From the NCBI GenBank assembly GCA_025056895.1, contig JANWVJ010000012.1, positions 1 through 32,670 of the forward strand: a DNA stretch of 32,670 bases. The letters are read 5' to 3'. The translations under genes and the position numbers were made by a program. The stretch is from Thermoflexales bacterium (lineage in GTDB: Bacteria > Chloroflexota > Anaerolineae > J036 > Brachytrichaceae). Within the stretch, counting starts at the first letter, position 1; each line of letters starts with the position of its first letter. Below the pieces are notes generated by a model that had not been told where the DNA came from, searched no databases, and was given only the letters and a program-made list of their open reading frames with translations. Shown here one piece after another: positions 24,169 to 31,681 of the stretch.

Positions 24169-24666
24169 ATGAGATACATCACAACCGTCGGCGAGCGCGT
24201 GTACACAATTGACATCGACCGCGAGGGTGAAGTCGTGATTGATGGACAGGCACGCCCGATTGACATGCGTGCCATCGACGAAGAAGGGCTGTATTCACTG
24301 CTGGCGAACAACCAGTCGTTCGAAGCATTGGTGGAGGAAAGTGAAGACGGCTACCGCGTTCTAATAGACGGTGTGCTGTATCACGTGCGGGTAGTGGACG
24401 AGCGGGCCAAACGACTGGCCGAGGCAGCCGGCGCGTTTACGGCAGCCGGCGGTGAATTGTCGATCAAGTCTCCGATGCCCGGTCTCATTGTTGCTACACC
24501 AGTGCAAGCCGGCGACACCGTGAAGAAAGGTCAGGTTGTCGTCATCCTTGAGTCGATGAAGATGGAAAACGAGTTAAAGGCGCCGCGCGACGGCAAAGTA
24601 GTCGCCGTAAAAGTGCAGCCACGCCAGGCCGTCGAGCAAAATCAGGTGTTGGTCGTGATTGAGTGA
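24169..24666 (+). CDS. Biotin carboxyl carrier protein (biotinyl-domain)
   Basis: A 165-residue protein. The C-terminal biotinyl/lipoyl hammerhead domain (about 98-165) has the biotinylation motif ESMKMEN with K131, preceded by SPMPGLIV, as in carrier domains of acyl-CoA carboxylases and oxaloacetate or methylmalonyl-CoA decarboxylases. The N-terminal 80 residues form a predicted beta-rich region typical of the short carrier subunits of propionyl-type carboxylases rather than of AccB. The carboxylase and carboxyltransferase subunits are not nearby. The frame is open further upstream, but I chose the ATG at 24169 because TATAAT ends 10 bases before it and earlier codons overlap rdgB. The following M23 gene is on the same strand, 72 bases away. 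Confidence 0.85.
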   Translation: MRYITTVGERVYTIDIDREGEVVIDGQARPIDMRAIDEEGLYSLLANNQSFEALVEESEDGYRVLIDGVLYHVRVVDERAKRLAEAAGAFTAAGGELSIKSPMPGLIVATPVQAGDTVKKGQVVVILESMKMENELKAPRDGKVVAVKVQPRQAVEQNQVLVVIE

Positions 24667-24738
24667 GCCGGCGTAGCCGGGCTATCGCTGAGCAAACGAC
24701 TGCTTCAACGGCTCGCCGGCCCAATCGAGGAGTGACCG

Positions 24739-27138
24739 ATGAACCGGCAGCTTATCCTGCTCTGCGCAGCAATGGGGCCGATCGTTGTAGCCGGAACGGT
24801 CGCAGCCCAAAGCACTGACCATTGGCCGTCCTACGTCAGTGCAGATGCGGCTTACACGTTTGTCTATCCCCCAGGGACGCTCATCACAGAGAGCGAAGAC
24901 GCCTCACAACGATTCAAAATCGTTTACCTCCAGTTCCCGGTTACCGACACAACGGAGTATCAAGGTGCATCGGTCATGGCGATTGATAACCCGATGCAGC
25001 TTGATGTGGCCGCTTTTGCCCCCCAACATACCGCCAGCCCAGCGCGCATATCGATCGATGGACGTGATGCGATCTGGGTGGAACGCGATTCAACGCTCGG
25101 CAGTGCGGACACGGTGTTGATCGCCGGCGACGGCGTGGTGTATCGCGTTGCTCTGTACGGCGGCGGGATCGCCGGAGTGGTTGAACCTTCCCCACAAACC
25201 GAAGCCATTTTCAGGCGGCTGATCGCTTCTTTTCGCACATTACCCCAACCTCTCAAGCCTAGGGAGATCATTGTTCAGCCCACGGCAGTTGAAGCCGAAC
25301 CGCCGGTGGCAACCGTGTTCACCTACCCGATGCGGTCGGCAGCCGGCGTGGCGTATGGCATTCCGGTCGGCATCGTCATCAGCGACACGCACATGGAATG
25401 GCTGGGGTATGCGATTCGCAACCTCGATCAGTGGCGCATCAAGTGCTACGGCGTGGACTGGTCGCGCATGATACACGCCGGCGAGGACTGGTATCGATTG
25501 GATGGCGCTAACACGGCCGGCGCGCCGGTATATGCCGTCGCGGACGGCGTAGTAGCCAAACACAACCCCAGCATCAGCTACCCCGGCAACGTCGTGCTGA
25601 TCCGGCATCGTCTTGCTGATGGGCGCACCATTTACTCGATGTACGGCCATGTGACCAACGTCAGAGTCGTCGAAGGACAAATGGTATCGCGCGGACAACA
25701 CATCGCCACCGTCCTAGCGCAAAATTACACTGGCCGAACACCGGCTCAGCATCCGACTTACGATTCACACCTGCACTTCGAGATGCGTTGGTTTCTCGAT
25801 GGGTCAACCATATACACGCCCGGCACCAACGCGTATGGATACAACTACCCCGCCTGTACCTACGCCTACCCAGGACGTGGCTACACCTATCGCATTCACC
25901 CCGATGACTATCCGTATCCTGCCGCCGGCTATGTCGCGCCCAGCGAGTTCATCCGCGCTCGCTTGGAAGAACCGCCGCCGGGTTGTCAGCCCACAGAATT
26001 GATCGTCAACGGCGGTTTCGAGAACGGATTGCCCGGCACGCCCTGGACAGCGAGCAACTCACAAGGCCGCGACGATCCGTTGATCTACAAAACGCGGCCT
26101 CATACAGGCGTATGGGGCGGCTGGTTGGGCAATGTGGTGAACTACGTGGACACGCTGGCACAGACGATTACGATTCCAATCGATGCCGTGCGCCTGAGGC
26201 TGACCTTCTGGCGGCACGTACGCAGCAACGAACCGGCCGGCAACGCTGATGACACGCTGCTGGTTCGTCTGAGCACACCGCAGGGCGTAGACATCGCGCC
26301 GCCCTGGATGTTGACCAGCGCGGCTACGCGCAATGTATGGATCAAAGAGACACTCACGTTCGACGTAGCGTCGTATGCCGGCGCAGTCGCGCGCCTGAGT
26401 TTCACCGGCAACAATGACGGCGACAATCCCAGCAGTTTCTTCATCGATGATGTCTCATTGATCCGCGTCTGCGATCCGCTGTCAGCGGCTGAGCTCGAGC
26501 AACCTGTTTTGATGGAACCCACGCCACCCACCGAGACGCCATCGACAGCGGTTTACACGGCGTATCTGCCGATTGCGCTCCAAATAGATGAAGAGAAGGA
26601 ATACGTCCTGACTGCCATAGAGTGTGCGGATCTGCTGGTCAACGGGGATTTTGAGCGCCCGGCGCCGGGCCGGCCTTGGGTGGGAATCGCGAATACATCC
26701 AGCACGGTGTACAACGACGCCTTCATGTTTACCACCCGCCCCCGCAGCGGCGCGCGCAGCGCCCGCCTCGGCTCGCCAACTCTCAATTCGTACTGGAACG
26801 AGCTGCTACAAACCGTACAGCTTCCGTCGTCCGTCGTCAGCATCACCCTAACGTACTGGCGCAATTTGAGCACGACCGAGACAAGCACTTCAACGGTGTA
26901 CGACCGTTTTCTGATCGGCATCGAGACGGAGCAAGGGCTTGAGATCGTTACGCCACAGCAGATCGACAATACCAGCGCCGGACGCAACACTTGGGTGCAG
27001 CACACGCTGGCCGTCCCGAACGCAACTTACTACTCTGGCCGGCGTATCTGGGTGTCGTTCAAAGCCAGCACCGATGGCAGTTTGCCGTCCAGCTTGTTTA
27101 TCGACGATGCGCAATTGACGGTTTGCCGGCTGAGATGA
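24739..27138 (+). CDS. Secreted M23 (LytM-type) metallopeptidase with two C-terminal jelly-roll-like domains
   Basis: A 799-residue exported protein. A signal peptide (1-23, ending VAAQS) leads into an N-terminal region of about 210 residues with no recognised domain. The M23 peptidase (about 235-365) has zinc/catalytic residues H246 and D250 in HAGEDW and H344-x-H346 in SHLHFE. Two related domains follow, at about 420-575 and 631-799. Each begins L-I/L-V-N-G-x-F-E and ends F-I-D-D-x-x-L-x-x-C, separated by a proline/threonine-rich linker near 590-610. The end domains resemble carbohydrate-binding or MAM-like beta-sandwiches. The likely role is cleavage of cell-wall peptide cross-links, or of another extracellular peptide, with glycan binding. 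GGAG precedes the ATG. It is probably co-transcribed with the biotin carrier gene. Confidence 0.85.
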   Translation: MNRQLILLCAAMGPIVVAGTVAAQSTDHWPSYVSADAAYTFVYPPGTLITESEDASQRFKIVYLQFPVTDTTEYQGASVMAIDNPMQLDVAAFAPQHTASPARISIDGRDAIWVERDSTLGSADTVLIAGDGVVYRVALYGGGIAGVVEPSPQTEAIFRRLIASFRTLPQPLKPREIIVQPTAVEAEPPVATVFTYPMRSAAGVAYGIPVGIVISDTHMEWLGYAIRNLDQWRIKCYGVDWSRMIHAGEDWYRLDGANTAGAPVYAVADGVVAKHNPSISYPGNVVLIRHRLADGRTIYSMYGHVTNVRVVEGQMVSRGQHIATVLAQNYTGRTPAQHPTYDSHLHFEMRWFLDGSTIYTPGTNAYGYNYPACTYAYPGRGYTYRIHPDDYPYPAAGYVAPSEFIRARLEEPPPGCQPTELIVNGGFENGLPGTPWTASNSQGRDDPLIYKTRPHTGVWGGWLGNVVNYVDTLAQTITIPIDAVRLRLTFWRHVRSNEPAGNADDTLLVRLSTPQGVDIAPPWMLTSAATRNVWIKETLTFDVASYAGAVARLSFTGNNDGDNPSSFFIDDVSLIRVCDPLSAAELEQPVLMEPTPPTETPSTAVYTAYLPIALQIDEEKEYVLTAIECADLLVNGDFERPAPGRPWVGIANTSSTVYNDAFMFTTRPRSGARSARLGSPTLNSYWNELLQTVQLPSSVVSITLTYWRNLSTTETSTSTVYDRFLIGIETEQGLEIVTPQQIDNTSAGRNTWVQHTLAVPNATYYSGRRIWVSFKASTDGSLPSSLFIDDAQLTVCRLR

Positions 27139-27180
27139 GCGGCGACAAACAGCCGGGGGCAGCCTCTACCGCACATCAGA

Positions 27181-27876
27181 CTAAGGGAACAGGCGTCGGG
27201 CTTTGACCTCGGCGACCGCGTCTTCACGGAAACGATACAACATCGCCGGCCGGCCTTCTCCACTTTGGAACTCGCCGGTTGGTTCGATCACTTGAGCATG
27301 CAAAATACGACGGCGAAAATTGCGCTTGTCCAGCTTTTCACCCAAGATCGTTTCATAGGCGCGCTGCAACGCGCTGAGTGTAAAGCTGGGCGGCAAGAGT
27401 TGGAAGCCGACCGCCGTGTACTCGAGTTTGTAGCGCAGCCGTTGCAACGCATATCGAACAATCTGATCGTGGTCGAAGGCCATTTTGGGCAGTCGATGAA
27501 CCGACTTCCACTCAGCGTCGCTGGCATCACTGCCGGCGCGCAAAGCCAACGGAGCCGGCACCAGCGCAAAGTAGGCAACTGTAATCACACGCCCGCGCGG
27601 GTCGCGGTGCGGGTCGCCGAACGTGTAGAGTTGTTCAATGTACGGCACACGCGCTGCGCTGCCTTCCAGTTCCCCGACTTGGATGCCCGTTTCTTCGTAC
27701 AGTTCGCGGGCAGCGGCTTCTTCCAGAGATTCATCGACATCCACATAGCCGCCGGGGATGGCCCATTGACCTGAAAAGGGTGGGTATTTGCGCTTGACCA
27801 GCAACACCTGCAAGTCATTGTCGCGCAGAGCAAAGATCACCACATCAACGGTAACGGCAATTTGGCCGCGATTCAT
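27181..27876 (-). CDS. Nudix hydrolase with winged-helix C-terminus (NrtR-like)
   Basis: A 231-residue protein. The N-terminal Nudix domain has a complete box, G43-x5-E49-x7-R57-E58-L59-x-E61-E62-x-G64-I65, so it could hydrolyse an ADP-ribose-like or nucleotide substrate. The C-terminal part (about 150-231), with QLLPPSFTLSALQRAYETILGEKLDKRNFRRRIL, is the winged helix of the NrtR family. NrtR repressors use the Nudix part to sense ADP-ribose and control NAD synthesis or other regulons. No NAD genes are adjacent. The open frame extends to 27996, but the ATG at 27876 begins the conserved MNRGQIAVTVDVVIF block and lies 11 bases after TAGAAT. No Shine-Dalgarno. Divergent from the RHH gene. It may be an enzyme, a repressor or both. 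Confidence 0.87.
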   Translation of the reverse strand: MNRGQIAVTVDVVIFALRDNDLQVLLVKRKYPPFSGQWAIPGGYVDVDESLEEAAARELYEETGIQVGELEGSAARVPYIEQLYTFGDPHRDPRGRVITVAYFALVPAPLALRAGSDASDAEWKSVHRLPKMAFDHDQIVRYALQRLRYKLEYTAVGFQLLPPSFTLSALQRAYETILGEKLDKRNFRRRILHAQVIEPTGEFQSGEGRPAMLYRFREDAVAEVKARRLFP

Positions 27877-27887
27877 AGCCAAAGAGG

Positions 27888-27938
27888 ATTCTAAACCGGT
27901 TGACGCAGAAGTTGTATAGTTGTCTTGCTTGAGACAAC
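27888..27938. promoter_or_regulatory. Divergent promoters with palindromic operator, Nudix and RHH genes
   Basis: Minus: TAGAAT (27888-27893) lies 11 bases before the Nudix ATG. Plus: TATAGT (27915-27920) serves the RHH gene. GTTGTCT (27919-27925) and AGACAAC (27932-27938) form a perfect 7-base inverted repeat with a 6-base spacer, centred on the expected plus-strand start site. It is a good candidate operator for the RHH protein or the NrtR-like protein. Confidence 0.5.
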
Positions 27939-27948
27939 GAGCATCCTC

Positions 27949-28275
27949 ATGGCCAAGATGGATTGCAAGCAGGTGCGTCTTGACAAGCGCCAGCACAAGT
28001 GGTTAAAACAGACTGCCAAAGCGCGCGGCTTGCCGCAAGCCGAAATCATTCGAGAGGCGATCGATTTTTACATCGCCGCGCAGGCCGCCGGCACAGAGAT
28101 CGTTCCGGCCAAGCAGAAACGGGCAAAGGCGAAGCCAAAGGCGCGCTCAACATCCGGCGTCGTGCGCCCACGGGCGCAGCGTGCAGAGTCCGACCGCGCA
28201 CCATCTGCTTCAAAGTGGCGTGCAGACGATCCTTACGAACAGCGGCTGCGCCAGATCGAACACTTGACCGGCTGA
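27949..28275 (+). CDS. Ribbon-helix-helix domain protein
   Basis: A 108-residue protein. Residues 6-45 (CKQVRLDKRQHKWLKQTAKARGLPQAEIIREAIDFYIAA) fit a ribbon-helix-helix (CopG/MetJ/Arc) DNA-binding fold: a short beta strand, a helix, a turn at RGLP, then a second helix. Residues 52-85 are a lysine/arginine-rich tail, and the end forms another short helix (DPYEQRLRQIEHL). It could be a dimeric repressor, perhaps of itself. A toxin partner is not visible, since the next gene is a convergent metallophosphoesterase 21 bases away. I chose the ATG at 27949 because earlier in-frame codons fall inside the promoter and palindrome. No strong Shine-Dalgarno. Confidence 0.72.
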   Translation: MAKMDCKQVRLDKRQHKWLKQTAKARGLPQAEIIREAIDFYIAAQAAGTEIVPAKQKRAKAKPKARSTSGVVRPRAQRAESDRAPSASKWRADDPYEQRLRQIEHLTG

Positions 28276-28296
28276 CATGCCGGCGCTCTTAAAGGC

Positions 28297-29145
28297 TCAC
28301 ATCCCCAGGAATTCCTCGACTGATTCCTCCATAGTCATCACGCCGGCCAACACAAGCGCCTCGAAGCGCTGCCCCCATTGATAAAGCTGCGACCGCGCCG
28401 TGCGCAACTCAATGCGCATCAACCGCGCGAGCGGCCCACCCTGTTCCAAAAAGCCGGTTTCCTCAAAATCTTGATCAGCGCGGGCAAGGTCGTATGTCAG
28501 GCGAATGATCTCCGCCTGCCAGTGATCGCCGCGCCAGACCAGTTGGGCGTAAGAGGCGCGCGTGTCGCCATCGAACGGCATCCCAACCGAGCCGGCGTTC
28601 ACCACCAGGGTCTGGTTGACCAAACGAATGAACGGCATATGGGTATGTCCCACACAAAACACAGCCGGCAGACGATTATCGCAGCGAGGGGGTCCAATCT
28701 GCTCTAACAGCTCGGCATCAGATGAACGCCGGTACATTCCGTCGCGCGTCCCGCGCATCGAAGCATGGGTGAAACGCGCTTCGTGGTGATCGGGCGCATC
28801 CAGGCTGATGCTGAAGGGCAAATCGGCCAGCGCGCGTACATCGCCACCGAGCTGGCAAAACGTGAAGTAAGAAGCGCGACGCAGTTCGAAGGCCGGCCCA
28901 GAGCGCGCCGCATCCGGTCTGGTGTGATACAAGACGTATTCTTCGTGATTCCCCAGCAGCATTTGCCAACCGGTCGCAGCAGCTCTGTGTTGCACAAAGC
29001 GCAAGCATTCCGGAGAACGCGGCCCGCGATTCACCAAATCGCCGGCCACAATCACCTGGTCGGGTCGCCAGCGTTCCACATGCTCGGCCACCGCTTCAAG
29101 CGCCGGCAGATTTGCATGCACGTCGGAGAGAACGGCTATTTTCAT
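28297..29145 (-). CDS. Calcineurin-like metallophosphoesterase (YfcE/DUF2436-like)
   Basis: A 282-residue metallophosphoesterase. The metal-site motifs are in order: D8-x-H10 (LSDVHAN), GDLVNRG (near 55), GNHEEY (near 92), the single H near 151 in FTHASM, and GHTH near 168. The fold binds two metal ions and hydrolyses phosphomonoesters or diesters. Single-domain members include cyclic-nucleotide and diadenosine-type phosphatases. Residues about 215-282 form an extra helical tail of unclear role. The start ATG has no clear Shine-Dalgarno. The substrate cannot be told from sequence. Confidence 0.87.
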   Translation of the reverse strand: MKIAVLSDVHANLPALEAVAEHVERWRPDQVIVAGDLVNRGPRSPECLRFVQHRAAATGWQMLLGNHEEYVLYHTRPDAARSGPAFELRRASYFTFCQLGGDVRALADLPFSISLDAPDHHEARFTHASMRGTRDGMYRRSSDAELLEQIGPPRCDNRLPAVFCVGHTHMPFIRLVNQTLVVNAGSVGMPFDGDTRASYAQLVWRGDHWQAEIIRLTYDLARADQDFEETGFLEQGGPLARLMRIELRTARSQLYQWGQRFEALVLAGVMTMEESVEEFLGM

Positions 29146-29228
29146 CGTTCGATCTCAATTCAGGCGCTCAATCATAATCTGTCGATCGAAACAGCTTGAT
29201 TCACAAATTTGGGGTTTTGATTTGAGGC

Positions 29229-29256
29229 TTGCCCCTTGCGCGTCATTGGATATAAT
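29229..29256 (+). promoter_or_regulatory. Promoter of the rplJ-rplL transcript
   Basis: TTGCCC (29229-29234) and a consensus TATAAT (29251-29256) have a 16-base spacer. Transcription would start near 29263, giving a leader of about 220 bases that contains the L10 leader structure. Confidence 0.7.
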
Positions 29257-29274
29257 TCGACTTCGCTGTCATTC

Positions 29275-29430
29275 GCCGGTGACCACAGGCGCCCCATCGC
29301 GTGGGGCTTAATCGAGCGCCTGTCGAGGTGAGACGATGCGTAGTCTTAGTGCGCGTGTAACGTACAGGTGCGTTGCGCGTTCTGTGCTCAGTCAGCGCCT
29401 CGGCGGTTGCCGTCGAGGCGCTTTTGTTTG
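29275..29430 (+). ncRNA. Ribosomal protein L10 leader with internal attenuator
   Basis: ACAGGCGC (29285-29292) pairs with GCGCCTGT (29316-29323) around an inner CCCA/TGGG hairpin, leaving an asymmetric internal loop. This is the arrangement of the L10(L12)4 binding site. Further on, AGCGCCTCG (29394-29402) pairs perfectly with CGAGGCGCT (29414-29422) and is followed by TTTTGTTT, an intrinsic terminator 60 bases before rplJ. Position and structure suggest L10-dependent attenuation. Exact ends of the element are approximate. Confidence 0.75.
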
Positions 29431-29485
29431 CACATGATTGAAGAGTATTTGATTGTCGCCATCTGGCGAAGGAGGTGAAACAACC

Positions 29486-30031
29486 TTGGCAGTCTCTAGA
29501 GAGAAGAAAGAGGAGATTCTGGCCGGCTATCGCGAGCTGTTGAGCAAGAGCCAGGCCGTCATCATCACCCATTATGGCGGTCTAAACATGCCACAGCTCA
29601 ACAAAGTGCGCAGCGCCGTGCGCGGCGCGCAAGCCGAGTTCCACGTCACCAAGAACACGTTGATCGCACGCGCCTTCAAGGAGGCCGGCTATCAGGTTCC
29701 CGATGAGTGGCTGACCGGTGCGACGGCTGTTAGCTTCTGCTTCGGCGACCCGCCGGCTGCGGCAAAGGCCATCCAGCAATTATCCGAAGACCTGGAGAAG
29801 TTTAAGATCGTCGGCGGTGTGCTGGCCGGCGCTGCCTTGAACGCCGAGCGTGTCAAAGAGCTGGCTACCATGCCCTCCTTGGACACGCTGCGCGCCCAAC
29901 TCATCGGCTTGCTCTCCGCCCCCGCGTCGGGGCTGGTCAGCGTGCTCAATGCCGCGATTGGTGGCGTAATGTACGCTTTGCAGGCCAAGATCGACAAGGA
30001 ACAACCGGCCGGCGAAGCGGCGTCGGCTTAA
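29486..30031 (+). CDS. rplJ: 50S ribosomal protein L10
   Basis: A 181-residue L10 (uL10) that anchors the L7/L12 stalk to 23S rRNA and, when in excess, represses its own operon through the leader. The N-terminal block SREKKEEILAGYRELLSKSQAVIITHYGGLNMPQLNKVRSAVRGAQAEFHVTKNTL is typical. The C-terminal helix that binds L12 dimers is also present. The start is a TTG at 29486. It is fixed by an unusually strong AAGGAGGTGA Shine-Dalgarno (29469-29478) and by the family N-terminus. A TTG further upstream, at 29453, has no such support. rplL follows after 101 bases. Confidence 0.95.
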   Translation: MAVSREKKEEILAGYRELLSKSQAVIITHYGGLNMPQLNKVRSAVRGAQAEFHVTKNTLIARAFKEAGYQVPDEWLTGATAVSFCFGDPPAAAKAIQQLSEDLEKFKIVGGVLAGAALNAERVKELATMPSLDTLRAQLIGLLSAPASGLVSVLNAAIGGVMYALQAKIDKEQPAGEAASA

Positions 30032-30132
30032 GGCGATGCCTGTGCCGGCGTTGATCTTCATCCATCGTCATCCGTAATTCACCGTCTCGTAATTTCACGA
30101 TCCCTGATCGAACCCTTTGGAGGAAACTAAAA

Positions 30133-30519
30133 ATGGCAGACTTGAAAGCACTTGTTGAACAATTGAGCAGCTTGACGCTGCTTGAAGCCGCCGAGCTGAA
30201 GAAGATGCTCGAAGAAAAGTGGGGCGTGACCGCAGCGGCAGCTCCGGTCATGATGGCCGGTCCGGCGGCGGCCGGCGCTGCGCCGGCTGCGGCGCCGGTC
30301 GAAGAGAAGACCGAGTTCGATGTGATTCTCGAAGATGTCGGCCCGAAGAAGATCGAAGTGATCAAAGTCGTGCGCGCCATCACCAACCTCGGCCTTAAGG
30401 AGGCCAAGGACCTGGTCGAGGCGCCCAAGTCCACCGTGCAGACCGGCGTCTCCAAGGCAACTGCCGAGGACACCAAGAAGAAGCTCGAAGAAGTTGGCGC
30501 CAAAGTTACCATCAAGTAA
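30133..30519 (+). CDS. rplL: 50S ribosomal protein L7/L12
   Basis: A 128-residue bL12 stalk protein. An N-terminal dimerisation helix region (1-32) leads to an alanine/proline-rich hinge (about 33-56). The conserved C-terminal domain ([70 protein letters not shown]) recruits translation factors. Length and domain order are normal. GGAGG lies 8 bases before the ATG. It is the second gene after the L10 leader and is closed by a strong terminator. The usual neighbours rplK, rplA and rpoB are not present in the window. Confidence 0.97.
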   Translation: MADLKALVEQLSSLTLLEAAELKKMLEEKWGVTAAAAPVMMAGPAAAGAAPAAAPVEEKTEFDVILEDVGPKKIEVIKVVRAITNLGLKEAKDLVEAPKSTVQTGVSKATAEDTKKKLEEVGAKVTIK

Positions 30520-30555
30520 CTTGGCAACGTCCGATTTCACTCTGTTCGTCGTCTT

Positions 30556-30593
30556 AGCCGCCAGGATCGGTTTCTCATCCTGGCGGCTTGTTT
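30556..30593 (+). terminator. Intrinsic terminator of rplJ-rplL
   Basis: AGCCGCCAGGAT (30556-30567) pairs perfectly over 12 bases with ATCCTGGCGGCT (30577-30588), with a 9-base loop. It is followed by TGTTTCT, a moderately T-rich tail, and sits 37 bases after the rplL stop. Confidence 0.85.
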
Positions 30594-30649
30594 CTGCCCG
30601 GCTGCCGAACGATGCGGTAACCTAGCCTGCTCTGGACAATCATTCCGAT

Positions 30650-31651
30650 ATGTGGCAAATGGTCTCAGAGGCTGTTGCCTGGAACGACGCCCTGCATCGC
30701 ACCGAGCAGCCGCATGTTCTGCAATCGTGGGAGTGGGGCGAATTCAAATCGCGTTGGGGATGGACGGCGCAACGCTGGGCGCTGCGCGACGAAAACGGCC
30801 GGCCGCGCGCGTTGATGCAAGTTCTGCGTCGCACGATGGGACCACTGCGCGCGCTCTACGTGCCCAAAGGACCGTTGACGGCTCCAGATGTTCTTGCTTA
30901 CGACCAAGCGCTTGAATGGCTGGAACGTCTGGCGCGCACCCAGCGGGCTGTGTGGGTCAAGCTGGATGGCGATGTGTGCTCGCCGGCATTGAACCTAAAC
31001 CAGGCGCGCGAGGTGTTGCGCCGGCGAGGATGGGTGTTTTCATCCGCCCAGGTTCAATTCCGCAACACCGCGCATACCGATTTGCAAGCAGACGATGACA
31101 CTCTGTTGGCGCGCATGAAGCCGAAGTGGCGCTACAACATCCGTTTGGCCGAACGGCGCGGCGTTCAGGTACGACTTGCTCAGCCGGATGACTATCAGAC
31201 GCTCTATCGCCTGTATGCCGAAACTGCTGCACGCGATGGATTTATCATCCGCGAGCCAGCTTATTACTTTGACGCATGGCGCACGATGGGCGCAACAGGC
31301 TTCATCGCGGAGAAAGAGGATCGAGCGCTCGCCGGCCTGATTCTCTTCACCTTTGCCGATCGCGCCTGGTACTTCTACGGCATGTCGTCTTCCGAGGGTC
31401 GCGAACACATGCCCAATCATCTCCTGCAATGGACGGCCATGCGTTGGGCGCGCGACCAGGGCTGTCGCATCTACGACTGGTGGGGCGCGCCAGAGCAACT
31501 CGACCCGTCTGATCCATTGTGGGGTGTGTATCGCTTCAAGGAGGGATTCGGCGCTCACCTTGTCGAAGGACTGGGAGCATGGGATTACGCGCCCTCGGCC
31601 CTGCTCTACCGCCTGGCAGTGCGCCTGTATCGCTCGGCAATCGGCCGCTGA
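30650..31651 (+). CDS. FemAB/FemX-type peptidyltransferase (lipid II-like glycyltransferase fold)
   Basis: A 333-residue protein of the FemABX family: two GNAT-like domains that transfer amino acids from aminoacyl-tRNA to peptidoglycan precursors. Typical blocks are HVLQSWEWGEFKSRWGW at the N-terminus, RPRALMQVLRR, PKGPL, KPKWRYNIRLAERRGVQVR in the middle, and HLLQWTAMRWARDQGCRIYDWWG near the end. Family members form interpeptide bridges in Gram-positive walls. In Chloroflexota-like genomes related proteins may have other acyl-transfer roles, so the exact product is open. No Shine-Dalgarno is visible; a GACAAT hexamer lies 9 bases before the ATG. The crtI-like gene follows 30 bases later on the same strand but has its own -10. 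Confidence 0.85.
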   Translation: MWQMVSEAVAWNDALHRTEQPHVLQSWEWGEFKSRWGWTAQRWALRDENGRPRALMQVLRRTMGPLRALYVPKGPLTAPDVLAYDQALEWLERLARTQRAVWVKLDGDVCSPALNLNQAREVLRRRGWVFSSAQVQFRNTAHTDLQADDDTLLARMKPKWRYNIRLAERRGVQVRLAQPDDYQTLYRLYAETAARDGFIIREPAYYFDAWRTMGATGFIAEKEDRALAGLILFTFADRAWYFYGMSSSEGREHMPNHLLQWTAMRWARDQGCRIYDWWGAPEQLDPSDPLWGVYRFKEGFGAHLVEGLGAWDYAPSALLYRLAVRLYRSAIGR

Positions 31652-31667
31652 GCGCCGCCCCTCTCGT

Positions 31668-31673
31668 TAGAAT
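31668..31673 (+). promoter_or_regulatory. -10 element of the crtI-like gene
   Basis: TAGAAT lies 8 bases before the ATG at 31682, with no Shine-Dalgarno between them. It would give a near-leaderless transcript. I see no convincing -35. Confidence 0.4.
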
Positions 31674-31681
31674 CAGGCGCC

